DNA of 45,443 nucleotides from Glutinoglossum americanum. Its lineage: Eukaryota; Ascomycota; Geoglossomycetes; Geoglossales; Geoglossaceae. Both the position numbers and the translations under genes were made by a program. The stretch spans positions 1-45,443 of the forward strand of contig JAGHQL010000200.1 of the NCBI GenBank assembly GCA_020080175.1, read 5' to 3'. Shown here one piece after another: positions 30,805-45,392 of the stretch. Under the pieces are notes generated by a model that saw nothing but the letters and a program-made list of their open reading frames with translations, did no database searches and was not told the DNA's origin. Positions within the stretch are counted from its first letter, which is position 1. Every line of letters begins with the position of its first letter.

Positions 30805-32085
30805 TTAATCACCGCCGCCCCCAAAAAATAAGTCATCGAATTCGCTTGCAAAATTACCATCATCTTCGTCGCCAGCTCCATCACTAGCACCCAAATCACC
30901 CAGTAAAAACATATCATCAAAACTAGATTCAGCCGGTAATAGATCTGTAGGCTCTCCCGACAGCGATGCCGACGCCTGGAAGGCGGACGCTGTTGTCACG
31001 GCCGTTGTTTCCGGAAGAGTGGCAGAGTCTGCAGTGGGATTCCCAAACATGCTTGCATCCTCCTCTGCGTTTGCATAAGTTTCCAAGCCAGGCAGTAGGG
31101 CACTGACATCTACACTTCCTGCCATAACCGTTTGCGAACCCGATGTGTCCGTTGGATTTCCGCCATCGCCCTCAATGCTCCGGTTGCCGAGAAAATCCTG
31201 TTCTCCATCACCGCCAAAGGAGTTGAGGTCGAAGTTCATATCATCTGCTCCTGGGTCTCCATTGGGGAACATAGATTCAAAGTCCATTTTGTAACCTGCC
31301 GTTGACGGGGTCTCGTTAAGAGCAGATCCAGAATGCACGGTGGTATCTACTGCGGTGAGGAGGTTATTTGGCTCGGCCCCTGGGTGTTCAATATCAGACC
31401 CTGTTGCCTCGGAAAGGTTCAATGGCGGTGGCTTTGGAGGCTTTGATTGTCCAATCGACCGTTCGTTGGTTTCGCCTGCATCTACTCCGGTACCTTCCTT
31501 TGCTGTAGAGCCTCCAAACCTATCGCGTTGAAAATCGGTGAATTGATCAGTCATGGCCATATCCGTCTCACCTGTCTTTTCCATCGAGATGTCGAGGTTT
31601 TCGGCTTCCAGATTTTCTACTGCTCTCGCAGAGGCTTCCTCGGCGGCAATTCGATCCATTTCTGCAGCGGCAGCATCAGCAGCTTCGCGCTCTCGTTGGG
31701 CTAGACGCGCACGAGATACCGCAAGATCTCGCGTAAATACTTCTTTGGCTTGGAGCTAGGCACCGTCAGACTGAGGTCCTTCAAATTTACGATAAATAGG
31801 ATATAAAGCGCACTCACAATTTCAATTTCCAGCTCATCTAGAGCAGCGTGAAAGCTCTCTAGTGCAGCGGGTACCATCACGCCTACTTGCGATCTGGTGT
31901 GGACCAAGTTCCCCAAGCTGCGTCTTGTGGGATCCCGAAAGACCTTACCGGCTTGGACCAGCTAGGCGGGTTGATGTCATCAGCAAGTTGCACGGAAAGA
32001 AGAAAGGCATTGGACTCACGACTAGATTAACCATGGACGAGAGAGTGTCCACAGGACTGTGTTCCCCTGGCTGCTGCTCCGACAT
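30805..32085 (-). CDS. Mediator subunit 2-like protein
   Basis: Three exons on the minus strand (32020-32085, 31818-31961, 30805-31755), introns of 58 and 62 nt, all phase 0; 386 residues. The N-terminal 120 residues are helical: GKVFRDPTRRSLGNLVHTRS, VPAALESFHAALDELEIEI and LQAKEVFTRDLAVSRARLAQ with an Ala/Glu-rich coiled coil after it, which fits the conserved domain of fungal Med2 as I remember it. The rest is disordered and acidic and ends with short Phe/Asp motifs (FDDMFLLGDLGASD, FDDLFFGGGGD). Med2 belongs to the Mediator tail, which links activators to RNA polymerase II. The family call rests on memory of fungal homologues, not a search; another nuclear coiled-coil protein is possible. 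It is divergent from PUB1. Confidence 0.6.
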
Positions 32086-33536
32086 ATTGACGGGATTTGA
32101 ATATCGGAGCCGCTTTCCCTGGTAGCACCCTATCAGTCCCAGAGATAATCTGGTCTGACTTTTGGTGTCGTCTTTGTATTTATCACCCAGGTTGGGGCTC
32201 TGTCAGCGGAAAGCTAAAGAGGCACGGATCGTAGGTGCGGTAGTAGCCGAGGGCCACTATACTCTCTCTGGTTAGCGATGGCGCTCCCGATGCGCATTAC
32301 TTAACAGGGAACGAAAGTGGAAGAATGGTGCTGGGCGATGGGAATCCAGCATGCAAGCAACAAACCAGAAGTTGGTAATGTTTTAGTATTTGAGACCATT
32401 TCCCGTGAATTACCACGGGTAGTATTCAATACATGGACCGTACCAGGGAAACCTCAATTGCGCGCCGTTAGTGACAAGCCAAAACATCGTCAACAGGCAC
32501 CGTCAGCCCGACGCTGGAAACTCATGCTCCGTAAAATCTCCAATGGAATTGGCTGCAGCCTATGGTAACGTCCGACCCCGCTTCGAAAGGCTGAAAGACC
32601 CTAAAAATTTGCCAGCTGACTCTCGCTCGTCCAGAAGGTCGCGTTGACTGATAGATATATGTACTCTGCTGTATTGGGTCCAATCAAGCGCGATGACCTG
32701 AACAACATGTAGGTCGGTCAATATATACCCTGAGATTCCCGACTCATTTTTCCATTCGCAATGAAAACCTCTTTGCTCTCCACTCTCCTCCGCTCTCCTC
32801 TCCTCCCACGTCTCAATTTGCAGCGGGGTCTTTCTCTTCGCCCTTCCCTGGTGTTCTGTCTTGGCAGTTCGTCCGGCCGCCCCCAGCACACCACTACCAA
32901 CACTTCTTTGAACTTCTTTCTCGCTTGATGCGGCTAGTGTAAATCATCCTCCCCCTCCACTTTCTTTCACCACCTCAAGCCTATTTCTTCACACCGTTTT
33001 CTTCCTCTTCTTTCCATCACGATCACCCACACCCCTCCATCTTCATCCTCTACAGCAGGCGTTTGGACTCGAGTGGTTTTTCCTCCTCTCTTCCTATCGT
33101 CATCTCTGTGGTTCTTTCTTTCCCCAGTCATCTCCCATTTTTAATTCATCTCTTTCCGAGTTGGATGCAGTAGTTTGAGTTGCCCGCTCGACTTTGCTGT
33201 TTCGTCGTTAGTCAAGGTGGTCGCTTCCCGCATTTCGCAGCTTTCAACTTTTCACATTCGGCAAGCCGTCCGCTCATCAGATCTCCATCGCTCGGGGTCG
33301 TGTGAATCGAATTTTTATCAACTGGGGAACAGTCTTCGATAAGCTTTGTGCGATCCCATCTAATCTCAAGCCTCCGACGCATATCCACATCTCGCTCGGT
33401 CATTCCACGTGTTGTCAATCCGCCTCGCCTATATATCCTTTGTCGAGGATATTCATCTCTAGCCGTCCGAATTCCAACATTATTACAAAATATTAGTCGC
33501 GTGTTTCGATAGTCAATTGTACTTCATATTTTCGCA
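32086..33536. other. Divergent promoter region, Med2-like and PUB1 genes
   Basis: 1.45 kb with no supported gene. The part nearest PUB1 (about 32760-33160) is strongly pyrimidine-rich on the plus strand (runs such as CTCTCCACTCTCCTCCGCTC), typical of fungal promoters and long 5' leaders just upstream of the transcription start. Short open frames at 32317-32568 and 33302-33496 could act as upstream frames but are not conserved-looking. Confidence 0.5.
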
Positions 33537-35443
33537 ATGGCCGAGAATTCAACTCCGACAACTTCCACATCCCTCCCTCCGCCGCCGGTTTCTGCTGGTG
33601 CTCCTGGCCAGCAGTCATATACCAATGATAATGGAACGGCCCCTGGCCAGGGCAACGGAAATCAGGGCAATCCATCGCATATGCCGCCTCCGCCCCTCGC
33701 TCCGGTGATCATTCCGCAAAACACTAACCCGATCCCGACCGCCATCACCTCGCCTATGTCTGGTGGCAGTGGTGTCATGTCGCCCACCAGCGCTGGTGGG
33801 TTTGTCCGTCGGGCTGCGCCGGAGCCGAACAAGCGTGCATTGTATGTTGGAGGGCTAGACCCCAGGGTTACAGAGGATGTGCTTAGGCAGATCTTCGAGA
33901 CCACCGGTCACGTTCAAAACGTCAAAATCATTCCTGATAAGAATGTAGGTGCTGTCAGTATTAAATTTCTCTGTGTCCTTGAAATTACACCCTCTCCTGA
34001 GGCCCATTCACCCGTTGCTTTGCCAGCAACGGTCTGATACTTGACCCCATCTGCACGTCGTCCCCATTCCCCTCAATGCCCGGACCGCAGAGTCTATATA
34101 TATATATACGTTAAGTCTATATTTATATGGACTAACCATACTGAAGTTTCAGAGCAAGGGGTTCAATTACGGTTTCGTCGAATACGATGACCCTGGCGCG
34201 GCCGAGCGCGCTATGCAGTCACTCAACGGGAGGAGGGTTCATCAAGCTGTAAGTTATTTGCATAATCCACAAGTTGCGTTATGCTTATTTAGTGTTGTGC
34301 GAGGACTCACAATTCGAGCAGGAGATCCGCGTCAATTGGGCGTATCAGTCAAACACCTCAAATAAGGAAGACACGTCCAACCACTTCCATATCTTCGTGG
34401 GCGACCTTTCCAATGAGGTAAACGACGAAGTGCTTCTCCAAGCATTCTCGGCGTTTGGCACTGTCTCTGAAGCGCGCGTCATGTGGGATATGAAAACCGG
34501 GCGCTCGAGGGGTTACGGCTTTGTTGCATTCCGCGACCGCGCCGATGCGGAGAAGGCTTTGAGTTCTATGGATGGCGAGTGGTTGGGGTCTCGCGCGATC
34601 CGGTGTAACTGGGCCAACCAGAAGGGTCAGCCATCAATCTCTCAACAGGCCGCTATGGCCGCCATGGGGCTGACTCCGACTACTCCTTTTGGACACCATC
34701 ACTTCCCGACTCATGGCGTTCAGAGCTATGACATGATCGTTCAACAGACTCCGCAATGGCAGACCACCTGCTACGTCGGCAATCTGACGCCATATACGAC
34801 GCAAAATGACCTTGTTCCACTTTTCCAGAACTTCGGTTATGTTGTAGAGACGAGATTTCAAGCCGACAGAGGCTTTGCATTTGTAAAAATGGATACTCAT
34901 GAAAATGCGGCTATGGCTATCTGCCAGCTGAGCGGGTATAATGTTAACGGCCGGCCCTTAAAGTGCAGCGTATGTTTTCCAATCTCACCAGTTTATGGCT
35001 CCTCAGTCTGCTGATTCATATATCTCGAATAGTGGGGCAAGGACCGCCCGCCAACTGGTCAATTTGACGGTTACTCTCCTCAGGCAGCTCAGACCCCTGG
35101 CGGCTACCCTCAAACTCCTTCGGCATACTTTCCGCAATACAGCGGTGGTCCTGGCGGTCCCATGACGCCCCAAGTCGGACCTCAATCCGCAACCGGACCA
35201 CACTCAGGCCATCCAGCCAATTCTCAGTCTCCTATAGGACCCAGTCCCGGTGCTCAGCGCTGGGGTCAGGACCAGACCGGCTTCGGTGGACCTGGTATGG
35301 GTGCTCAAGGCGCTTACGGTCAAATGCCCCAGAGCGCAGGAGGCTATGGACGAGGCAATCAAGCTCCTGGCGCTCAGTGGGGTCAAGCTAGTGCTGGCGG
35401 CTTTGGCAACGTCGGCAATGGCTTCGGCGGCTATCAGGGTTAA
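33537..35443 (+). CDS. PUB1: Pub1/TIA-1-type RNA-binding protein with three RRMs
   Basis: Four exons (33537-33944, 34153-34248, 34322-34969, 35033-35443) give 520 residues. After a Pro/Ser-rich start, RRM1 (about 101-174) has RNP2 ALYVGGL and RNP1 NYGFVEY; RRM2 (about 189-265) has HIFVGDL and RGYGFVAF; RRM3 (about 300-384) has CYVGNL and RGFAFVKM. The tail (385-520) is rich in Gly, Gln and Pro (GQMPQSAGGYGRGNQAPG), prion-like in composition. Homologues bind U-rich and AU-rich mRNA, affect stability and splicing, and enter stress granules. The order and spacing of RRMs are those of yeast Pub1 and human TIA-1. The first intron is 208 nt, far longer than the others here (63 and 73), and carries a TA repeat. 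Divergent from the Med2-like gene, convergent with SUS1. Confidence 0.92.
33945..34152 (+). promoter_or_regulatory. Unusually long first intron of PUB1
   Basis: 208 nt, from GTAGGT to TTTCAG, three to four times the usual intron length in this window. It contains a (TA)n tract near 34095-34108 and pyrimidine-rich stretches. Reading through meets a stop after about 30 codons, inside RRM1, so retention would give a non-functional product. TIA-1/Pub1-type proteins bind U-rich RNA, so feedback on their own splicing is conceivable but not shown. Confidence 0.35.
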
Positions 35444-37002
35444 TTGCCCTCGTCTAGAGAGTGACACGGTGGATGTTGTAATTGGTCTATTTTCCGTACT
35501 GTAACAAGGGCTCCAAGATTGTTGCTTTGGGTTTTTGTATTTGCGCTTTGTCGTGCATTTCTGGGTACTCCGTCTCGCATGCCTGCAGGAGGTCGAATCA
35601 GAATTCGCGTTGAGAAACTGACGAGCCATCAGTCGGGGAAAGGAGATTGTTCGAAAAAATTGCTTTTTACTTTCGTAGTTATCCCTCTGTCGCTCTGTTG
35701 TGGGTGAATGGGCTTTCGCAAACGTCCGTTTGCTTGATTGGTTACGTCTTGTGCAGCTGATGACGTGTGTGTGCTAAGTTTCTCTCTCCTATAATGAGTC
35801 TCATTGCCTCTACTACCGTTCAGTCTTCCAATCTCAGTGAGTAATCTCGTCCATTCTCGTCGGCCAGTACTGCATCATAGTCGATATTGTCATCATCTCA
35901 TCTTCATTATACCAAAAGTGTTGCACTTAGCTTCTCTATTTGATCAGTTTGGTTATGTCGTCATCCCTCATACTAGTCATCCTGACCCCCCCCACCACCC
36001 CACAGGGGCCTGTGAGATATAATGAGTTTCGTTCCCCCGCCTCAAAGTCTCTAGTCTATTACGATTGAACGAGTCTGATACAGTATCTCTCGGCTCTGGC
36101 AAGCTTTACAAGTCTATCATAACGCACAAAGTGTCTCACTTTTTGGGGACCTGATCGGTGCGCTTCTCTCGTGCACGAGCAGGGCAGATTTTTTTTTTTT
36201 CCAATATTCCTATTTTGTTTCTTTTTTTCCCCATTCCCTCTCTTTTCTTCTGGTTTTTGGCATTACATGGGTAAACGCAACCCACCATCTTTTTTATATA
36301 GGACGAACGTACGTGGTTAATTCCGCGTTGAGGGTCACACACAATTAAAGAGTAGCCCGATGAGAAATTACACACTTTTACTCGCTGACCCTCGAATGAG
36401 AACGAAAGCCCGTCCACTGTGGTGTCTTTGCATATGCGCTTGTTCACTTTTCTGCCAAAGCACACACAAGTAACGAGATGGTAATGAGGCCCCCCCCGCC
36501 TAAAATATAATTCCAGCCTCGCCAGCTTTGAGGGAGGGAGACCAAAACCTGGTTATCTTGTCATAAGAAGATGGGTGCCTAGATTTCGTTTCTGCCCTCG
36601 GGCTGGTGTCGTGATGAGCCAGTACTTACGGTAGGTTCCCTGAGTTGCCGGCCTTAGGTTCATTTGTTTATATATCCGGCCTTGTTAATACGGAGGCAGG
36701 CTGCGCTGTGCTAATCTTTCACTTGACTCCTCCCTCTTCTGCAGAGGCGGAAGCTTAAGGAAAAAATCATGAGATTAATGGTCAAGGAGTGATCCCCATT
36801 CCACCGCCCTAAACATAGCGGCAAAGATTTAATTTGAAACAAGGATATTCGAAGAGGGTAATCCACGCTGTTCCTGCAGAGGCAATACCTAAATACCAAA
36901 TGCGCCGTCCAAACGCCCTACACCATCACTCCCCTATGTCCCATCTCCCATTCTATTCCCATAAATAAAAGACTGTTCCGAAGCTCACACAACCATGGCT
37001 TC
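35444..37002. other. Intergenic region between convergent PUB1 and SUS1
   Basis: 1.56 kb without a supported gene. It begins with the PUB1 3' UTR and ends with the SUS1 3' side. Homopolymer T runs occur near 36190-36232 and C runs near 35986-35992 and 36491-36497. Frames such as 36136-36465 (minus) cross these runs and are unlikely to be genes. Confidence 0.5.
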
Positions 37003-37469
37003 TTAGACGGCAACCTCACACACTTCACCTAAAACCCCCTTTATGTAATCAACTCCCTCCCTCCTAACCTTCTCATCGATCTTAGCCCTCGCCTTCTCCC
37101 GAACTCTCTCCATCAGTTCACCATAGCTCGTCGCTCGCTTCTCTTTGCCCTCGCTGCTGCCATCACCCGTACCGCGCATGGTTTCGATGCAGAGCTCGTG
37201 GACGACATCAGTCCAGCCGGAGGATTGGAGGAGGTGGAGGAGGCGTTGTTGGATTCTGGGTTGAGGGCTAAGTATTAGCGGGGAGCTTTTTTGGTATTTG
37301 GGTGGGGAGAGGGTTACTTCTCGACATGGCCCTCGTGGAGTAGGGCGCGGTTGATCTCGGACCTGAGTGCTTTTTGGGAGGCGGTGGATGTAGGCGGTGT
37401 GTGGGGGACTCGGGTGGGGGTGTGGTTCGCGGTCATTGACGAAGAGGATGACATTGTAGAGGAAGACAT
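37003..37469 (-). CDS. SUS1: SUS1/ENY2-like SAGA and TREX-2 subunit
   Basis: Two exons on the minus strand (37318-37469 and 37003-37267) joined by a 50-nt intron (GTAACC...CTTAG, branch site GCTAATAC) give 138 residues. After a Ser/Thr/Pro-rich start comes the small helical ENY2 fold: LRSEINRALLHEGHVENPQP, IQQRLLHLLQSSGWTDVVHE, YGELMERVREKARAKIDEKV and GVDYIKGVLGEVCEVAV. The block Q-RLL---SGW-D-V is the family signature. Sus1 is shared by the SAGA deubiquitinase module and the TREX-2 complex and couples transcription to mRNA export at the nuclear pore. Three in-frame ATGs (37469, 37454, 37436) are possible starts; an in-frame stop precedes the first. No single frame shows the whole protein, so it is easily missed. 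Convergent with PUB1. Confidence 0.78.
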
Positions 37470-38445
37470 ATACAGGGTTTATATGCTTTATCTAATGGAT
37501 TTCCGAAAAGTCCGTTTTTGCGTTCGTGGAGAGAGCGCTGAACTTGCCAGATGGGAAGGTAGGTGGTTTAGTCGCCGGCCTTACGCCCGTGCAGACGCCG
37601 AACAAAGTATTTTATCTTAAACAAGGCCCTGTCTTTCTCCGCGGTCTCCACACGGTTCCCTTTCAAATAGTATAAATAAATCGAGAGAATCCGAGCCGAT
37701 TAAGAGGAAGTGTGGTTTCGCCGGGTAAAATATCTGCTCGATCAACGAGGGTAATATGTACTAAGTAGATCCGTTGGAAAGCTCAGGGAAAAAGGACCAA
37801 AAGCGATTGGCGATGCTTAGGAAGGGAGGCGGCTGCGGTGAGAGAGAAATAATCCTAAGAAAGTTGGTTGGATCTCCTGAGCGGTTTAATAGTAGTTTAT
37901 GGTAGGGCTCACAACAGCCCTTTTACTATTGAGCTCGTTGTTGTTGACAATAGGAAGCTCCAACCGAACATGGCTATTGTTTACCTTTTCTGGGATGCTG
38001 CGCCATCACGTGCGATCATTTGCCCGTTTAACATGCACCGTTGAGTAAATCATATCGTTGAACGAACACATCGATGCACTGTTACTATTTGTGGGAGAAC
38101 CTTGGGTACTAACGGTCTATAATATTTTGATTGTAGCTGCTCTTTTATCCTGCGAACCACCACCATCCCGAATGATCTTTAATCGTGGAAATTACAGTCT
38201 TAAAAGGAAATGGTCACCGCTCGTTCCAGAGCTCAACAAGCCCGCAGACAAAACCAGAGTAGAGAATACATGCATGAAGTTAGGAAGCTCTCACGCCGAA
38301 ACGCGATAATGCATTGCTGACATACCCCGCCTCGCCTTAGACGGTCTCCATCAGATCGCCTATCCCGTAAGCCGAGCAACAATTGCCTCTATGAATGCGC
38401 TTCGGTAGACAATCCCTCGCCGGGAATGAGGTACCCCAGGAAGAT
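37470..38445. other. Intergenic region between SUS1 and CDC48
   Basis: About 1 kb holding the SUS1 promoter and the CDC48 3' UTR (both genes on the minus strand). An open frame of 83 codons at 38058-38309 is not recognisable. Nothing else is supported. Confidence 0.5.
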
Positions 38446-41329
<2,884 letters not shown>

Positions 41330-42263
41330 GTTTGGCCTTGTTTGTGACGTGCTAAGCTTGAAGGGTAGGTAAATGAAACAGGAAGTCTGAGAACCGAGTC
41401 TACAGCTTGCGTGCGGAAGCAGGCAGTGAGCTCGATGGAAGAAGAGAGGTGCAAGATGGAGGAGAAAAGAGAGATGCGTTAGATGTCTGCGTCAAAGTAG
41501 TTGTGGATAATGCAGGTGAGTTGGATGAAGTGATGGGAAGTGACAGAGTGACAGAGTGACTGAGAGGCCGCAAGGCGTTAGCGTGGCGAGCCGAGCTTTA
41601 GCTCTTCGGTGTCAAGGAAGTGGATGGAAACACCCAGATGGTCCTTCGCTTTCTAAGACGCTCAGACGCGTAATTGATGTTGCCTGTGTGCAACCTGCAC
41701 ACTGCAATGATAAAACACTTGTGCAACTGAACGAACTCGCATGAATCACGTTATGTGAAATGTTCAATAATCGATAGCCGCGCGTTTAGCCTCGAGTTGA
41801 TTGGGGTAGGCACCTTTACTGCAGGGAGCATCTCGAGCGTACGTTGCGGTACCAGTCCCGATATTAGGAGGGGCCCCCCAGCTCTCCTGACAGACTTCTA
41901 CTTGTTTTGTAGGAAAGTTTACTGCATGTACCCTAAGAAAATATGTATACATGTAGCATCTTCGAAGTTTGACATAGTAAACTTAACGATTCTTCGAGGG
42001 TTGGTGTTCTCCTGAAAAGCCTAGCTTGTTCACTCGCATTGGCTGTGTGGTACTCTGTTTTGATGGTTTCTTCGGTTGCCGTGTGCCAACGGCCACAGCA
42101 TCCTTCCTAAGTAAGTAATCCGAGCCGCACCCATTAGTGTAGCTTCAGAACCACGTCGATTGCTCGTCCAGCACAGACATAACTGGTTACTCGCTGGGAT
42201 TAACCATCTATTAATCACGCATAGAAAAGAGTTAAACGCAAACATCAAAAGTCCAGTACAATT
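41330..42263. other. Divergent promoter region, CDC48 and MVP1
   Basis: 934 bp between the two start codons. No gene is supported; frames of 60-90 codons overlap on both strands without recognisable content. It presumably serves as promoter for both genes. Confidence 0.55.
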
Positions 42264-44747
42264 ATGTCTCTTTTTGGCACAACCCCAGAGGACACTCTCG
42301 TCGTGAAGCAGTCGCCGTCACGCGCGCTCTTCGACGATGAGCAAGCGCATGAGGGAGGACCACAGTCTTCTCTATTCACAGACGACGACCCTGCGGGCGC
42401 AACTTCTCCGTGGGGCCTTCCAACGCCAAGGAAAGTTGCTAAGGGTGATGTTATCAAGACGCTTTTGCCGGCTTCAGATGTTCCAGAGAGCTACATTGAC
42501 GCTTACGATACGGCACTTAACTCTGGTGATACGGTTGGGGCTGGACTTGGGTTGGTTGGTACAAAGAAGGTACTGAGCTCTAGCGGGCTGAGTGCAGGCG
42601 ATCAAGAGAGGATTCTTAGAGTAGTCGTCCCGGGACAAGAGCCCGCTCAGGGACTGGGACGGGGCGAGTTCAACGTTTTGATGGCTTTGATCGGCCTTGC
42701 TCAAGAGGGAGAAGAACCTACTCTAGACGGAGTTGATGACCGAAAGAAAAGTGGGTGTTCAATTGGCTATAATAATACCCCCCCTATGCCACACCACACT
42801 TGGAAGCGGATTGGCGTCCAATGCTAATTTACCCCATAAGATCTCCCACAGCCTTCTCTACGCCCTCTCACTGCATCAACGCCGTCGAAGCGCTCATACG
42901 GTGGAGCAGTCACCCAGCGTCCGGTAACGCCGCCGCCTCCCGCCACAAACCCCACCCCATCGGTCTCCCCAGCTCAACCCCGCCATGTGCGAAAGGATTC
43001 ACTTAACTTCCCAGAAGCAGATCCTTGGGGTAGTCCCGCACTTCATAAAGATCATGGTCATTCGAATACCAGCCGTAGTCCTCCGAAGACCAACGGTATG
43101 ACCTCTTCTCCAGCGAGGATCGCCGGGCCCACCGTTCCAGCAAGAACGACAAGTAGCTTCACCGCCGCCTCCTCAGATCCACCCGCTATCGGTTCAAGCG
43201 GCATCCCAGCTGACGGGAGTAACGCAAGTATCACCGGAACCGGTGGAGAAGCGTGGGGCTCTTATGGTGGAATTTCAAACAGTGGTTTCCCGCATCCTCG
43301 TGATGCTGGCCTCGGCGGTGGGGGATCTAGCGACCCCGGTGAGAATCGCCGAAACTCGGCCGTGATAGGCAGGTCCATTGGCGGCGGGCGACTTACAGGC
43401 AGTGGCATTGAAGAAACCGTGACGATAACTGTATTACCCGAAAAGGAGGGGATGTTCATGTTCCAGCACCGAAACTACCAGGTCGTAAGCACCAGAAGGG
43501 GAAGTAAGGTTGTGAGACGATATAGCGATTTCGTCTGGTTACTGGAATGCTTGCACAAACGTTACCCCTTCAGACAATTGCCGTTGTTACCCCCAAAGAG
43601 ATTAGCTGGTAGGCGCTCCTGTTCAATTCTGCCCGCAGGCAGACGGACGGGTATTGACCATTGTCATATGGATTAGTTAACGGAAATCATCTTTCAGCTG
43701 ATACGGCTTTCCTCGAGAAACGAAGACGCGGCCTCGCGAGATTTGCAAACGCCTTGGTCCGACACCCGGTGCTAAGTCAAGAACAACTCGTCGTTATGTT
43801 CCTCACCGTCCCAACGGTGCGTCCGCCACCCAACCCTAGGAATTGGAGTCATTTTGCGCTAACCCTCAAGCAGGAACTCGCCGTCTGGAGAAAGCAAGCC
43901 ACAATTTCTGTGCAGGAGGAATTCAAAAACAAGCAGCTCCCAGCAGGCCTGGAAGACTCTCTTCCCCCTAACCTTAACGAAGTCTTTGAAACCGTCCGCT
44001 CCGGCGTCCGCCGTTCTTCAGAAATATACATCAATCTCTGTAACCTCATGGAGCGTCTCGCCAAACGGAACGAGGGCGTGGCGGCAGACTATCAGCGCTT
44101 TTCGCGGGCTCTGCAGACGTTGTCCGATCAGTCAGAGAGCGTTTATGCCATCGACACGAACGACATCCCGCTGCTGAACGATGGTTTGAACGCGACGGCC
44201 AAGCATCTTTCTACGAGTCAAGCCCTCCTAGAGGATGAAGCGCGCGCATGGGACATGGGAGTGTTGGAGGATCTGAAGAGGCAGAGGGATATTTTGGTCA
44301 GCATGCGCGATGTGTTTGACCGGAAAGATAGGTATGCCCGGGACAACATCCCGCAGTTGGAGAAGCGTATACAGAACAACGAACACAAACTGGCTCTTGT
44401 GCGAGGGCGACCTATGGAGTCGGTGAAACCAGGAGAAGCGGAGAAGATCGAGGAAGCCATCATCAAGGTATCGTGCTCGTAATCGCGACTTCCGTTTCGT
44501 TCGAGCGAAAGGCGCTGACATTCGCCGGTTACAGGACAAGCAGTCGATCGTCGAGCAGCACGCCCGTGGCGTCTTCATCAAGGAATGCGTTCGCGACGAG
44601 CTCATCTTCTTCCATTCGTCGCAGTACCACGTAAGCCGGCTGCACCAGGATTGGAGCCAGGAGCGCGTCAAGTACGCGGAGCTCCAGGCTGACAACTGGA
44701 GGTCCCTGAGCGAAGCGGTGGACGGGATGCCGACCAGCGGAGATTAA
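42264..44747 (+). CDS. MVP1: Sorting nexin MVP1 (PX-BAR protein)
   Basis: Exons 42264-42750, 42841-43608, 43677-43816, 43874-44467 and 44535-44747 give 733 residues. The N-terminal part has the conserved block LLPASDVPESYIDAYDTALN and GRGEFNVLMALIGLAQEG, followed by a long Pro/Ser-rich linker. The PX domain (about 352-470) has ETVTITVLPEKEGMFMFQHR, the phosphoinositide-binding RRYSDFVWLLE, and RFANALVRHPVLSQEQLVVM. A helical BAR domain follows to the end (ETVRSGVRRSSEIYINLCNL, HARGVFIKECIRDE-like, VSRLHQDWSQERVKYAELQA). Mvp1 binds PI3P on endosomes and drives retromer-related recycling and tubule formation. The piece 43817-43873 is 57 nt, has GTGCGT, GCTAAC and CAG at intron positions, and is absent from homologues as I remember them; it is open in frame, so reading through it would give 752 residues. 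The first intron starts with GTGGGT. Confidence 0.9.
43817..43873 (+). other. In-frame 57-nt intron candidate in MVP1
   Basis: Starts GTGCGT, ends CTCAAGCAG, with GCTAAC 15 nt before the end. It has a length divisible by three and no stop, so it would read as 19 extra residues (VRPPPNPRNW...) between MFLTVPT and ELAVWRKQ of the PX domain. Splice signals and family spacing favour an intron. Confidence 0.65.
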
Positions 44748-45258
44748 AAGAATTAGAAATTTGAGTCGTAACGTGAATGGGGAGGTTTGGTGGGTTGGTT
44801 CCCTCCCTACCTCACTCCTGGGTATTGTCATGTATACTCTTTTAGTTCCACGTCGGTTCCTTTTTTCCTTTTTTTTTTGGTTTCGTTTTCGCCAGCCTTG
44901 GGAGGTCTCTCGATAGCTCGACGGTATTACACATCATACACACGCACTCTCTCTCTCTTCTCTCTCTATATCTCTCTTTCCGCCCCTACGCAAGACATCC
45001 TGAACTGTATCTCTCTCCGTCGCACCTCTCTTTTTCTCCCTTCTCTACAAAGCTTCCCAGCTCGTGTGCGAGATAACACGCACACACAAAACGGGTCGAA
45101 GTAAGTTGGGGGGGGAGGGGGCACGTGTAACCAGAAAGCGGCTTTTGTTTTGCCCGCAGCCCATTAATTCAAAGTTAATTTTTGATGTTCGTCTCGGTGT
45201 TTGGGCTCCGTGGGCTGGCTGTGAGACCTTGCGGACGGAACTGTAGCAGCCGCCCTAC

Positions 45259-45260
<2 letters not shown>

Positions 45261-45294
<34 letters not shown>
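45261..45294 (+). repeat. (GA)17 microsatellite
   Basis: An uninterrupted GA dinucleotide run of about 17 copies, directly visible. Confidence 0.97.
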
Positions 45295-45296
<2 letters not shown>

Positions 45297-45375
45297 TACA
45301 TGTATAAACCTGGAGACCTATTTTTTTTACAAGACGAGTGGGAGAAAGCGAATGGACAAGTAAACCTCCCTCCAC

Positions 45376-45392
45376 CACACACACACACACAC
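45376..45392 (+). repeat. (CA)8 microsatellite
   Basis: A short CA run within a pyrimidine-rich stretch near the right edge of the window. Confidence 0.9.

Noticed and set aside
36136-36465. 109-codon minus-strand frame in the PUB1-SUS1 gap
   Set aside because: It runs through homopolymer T tracts (polylysine on the minus strand) and shows no domain.
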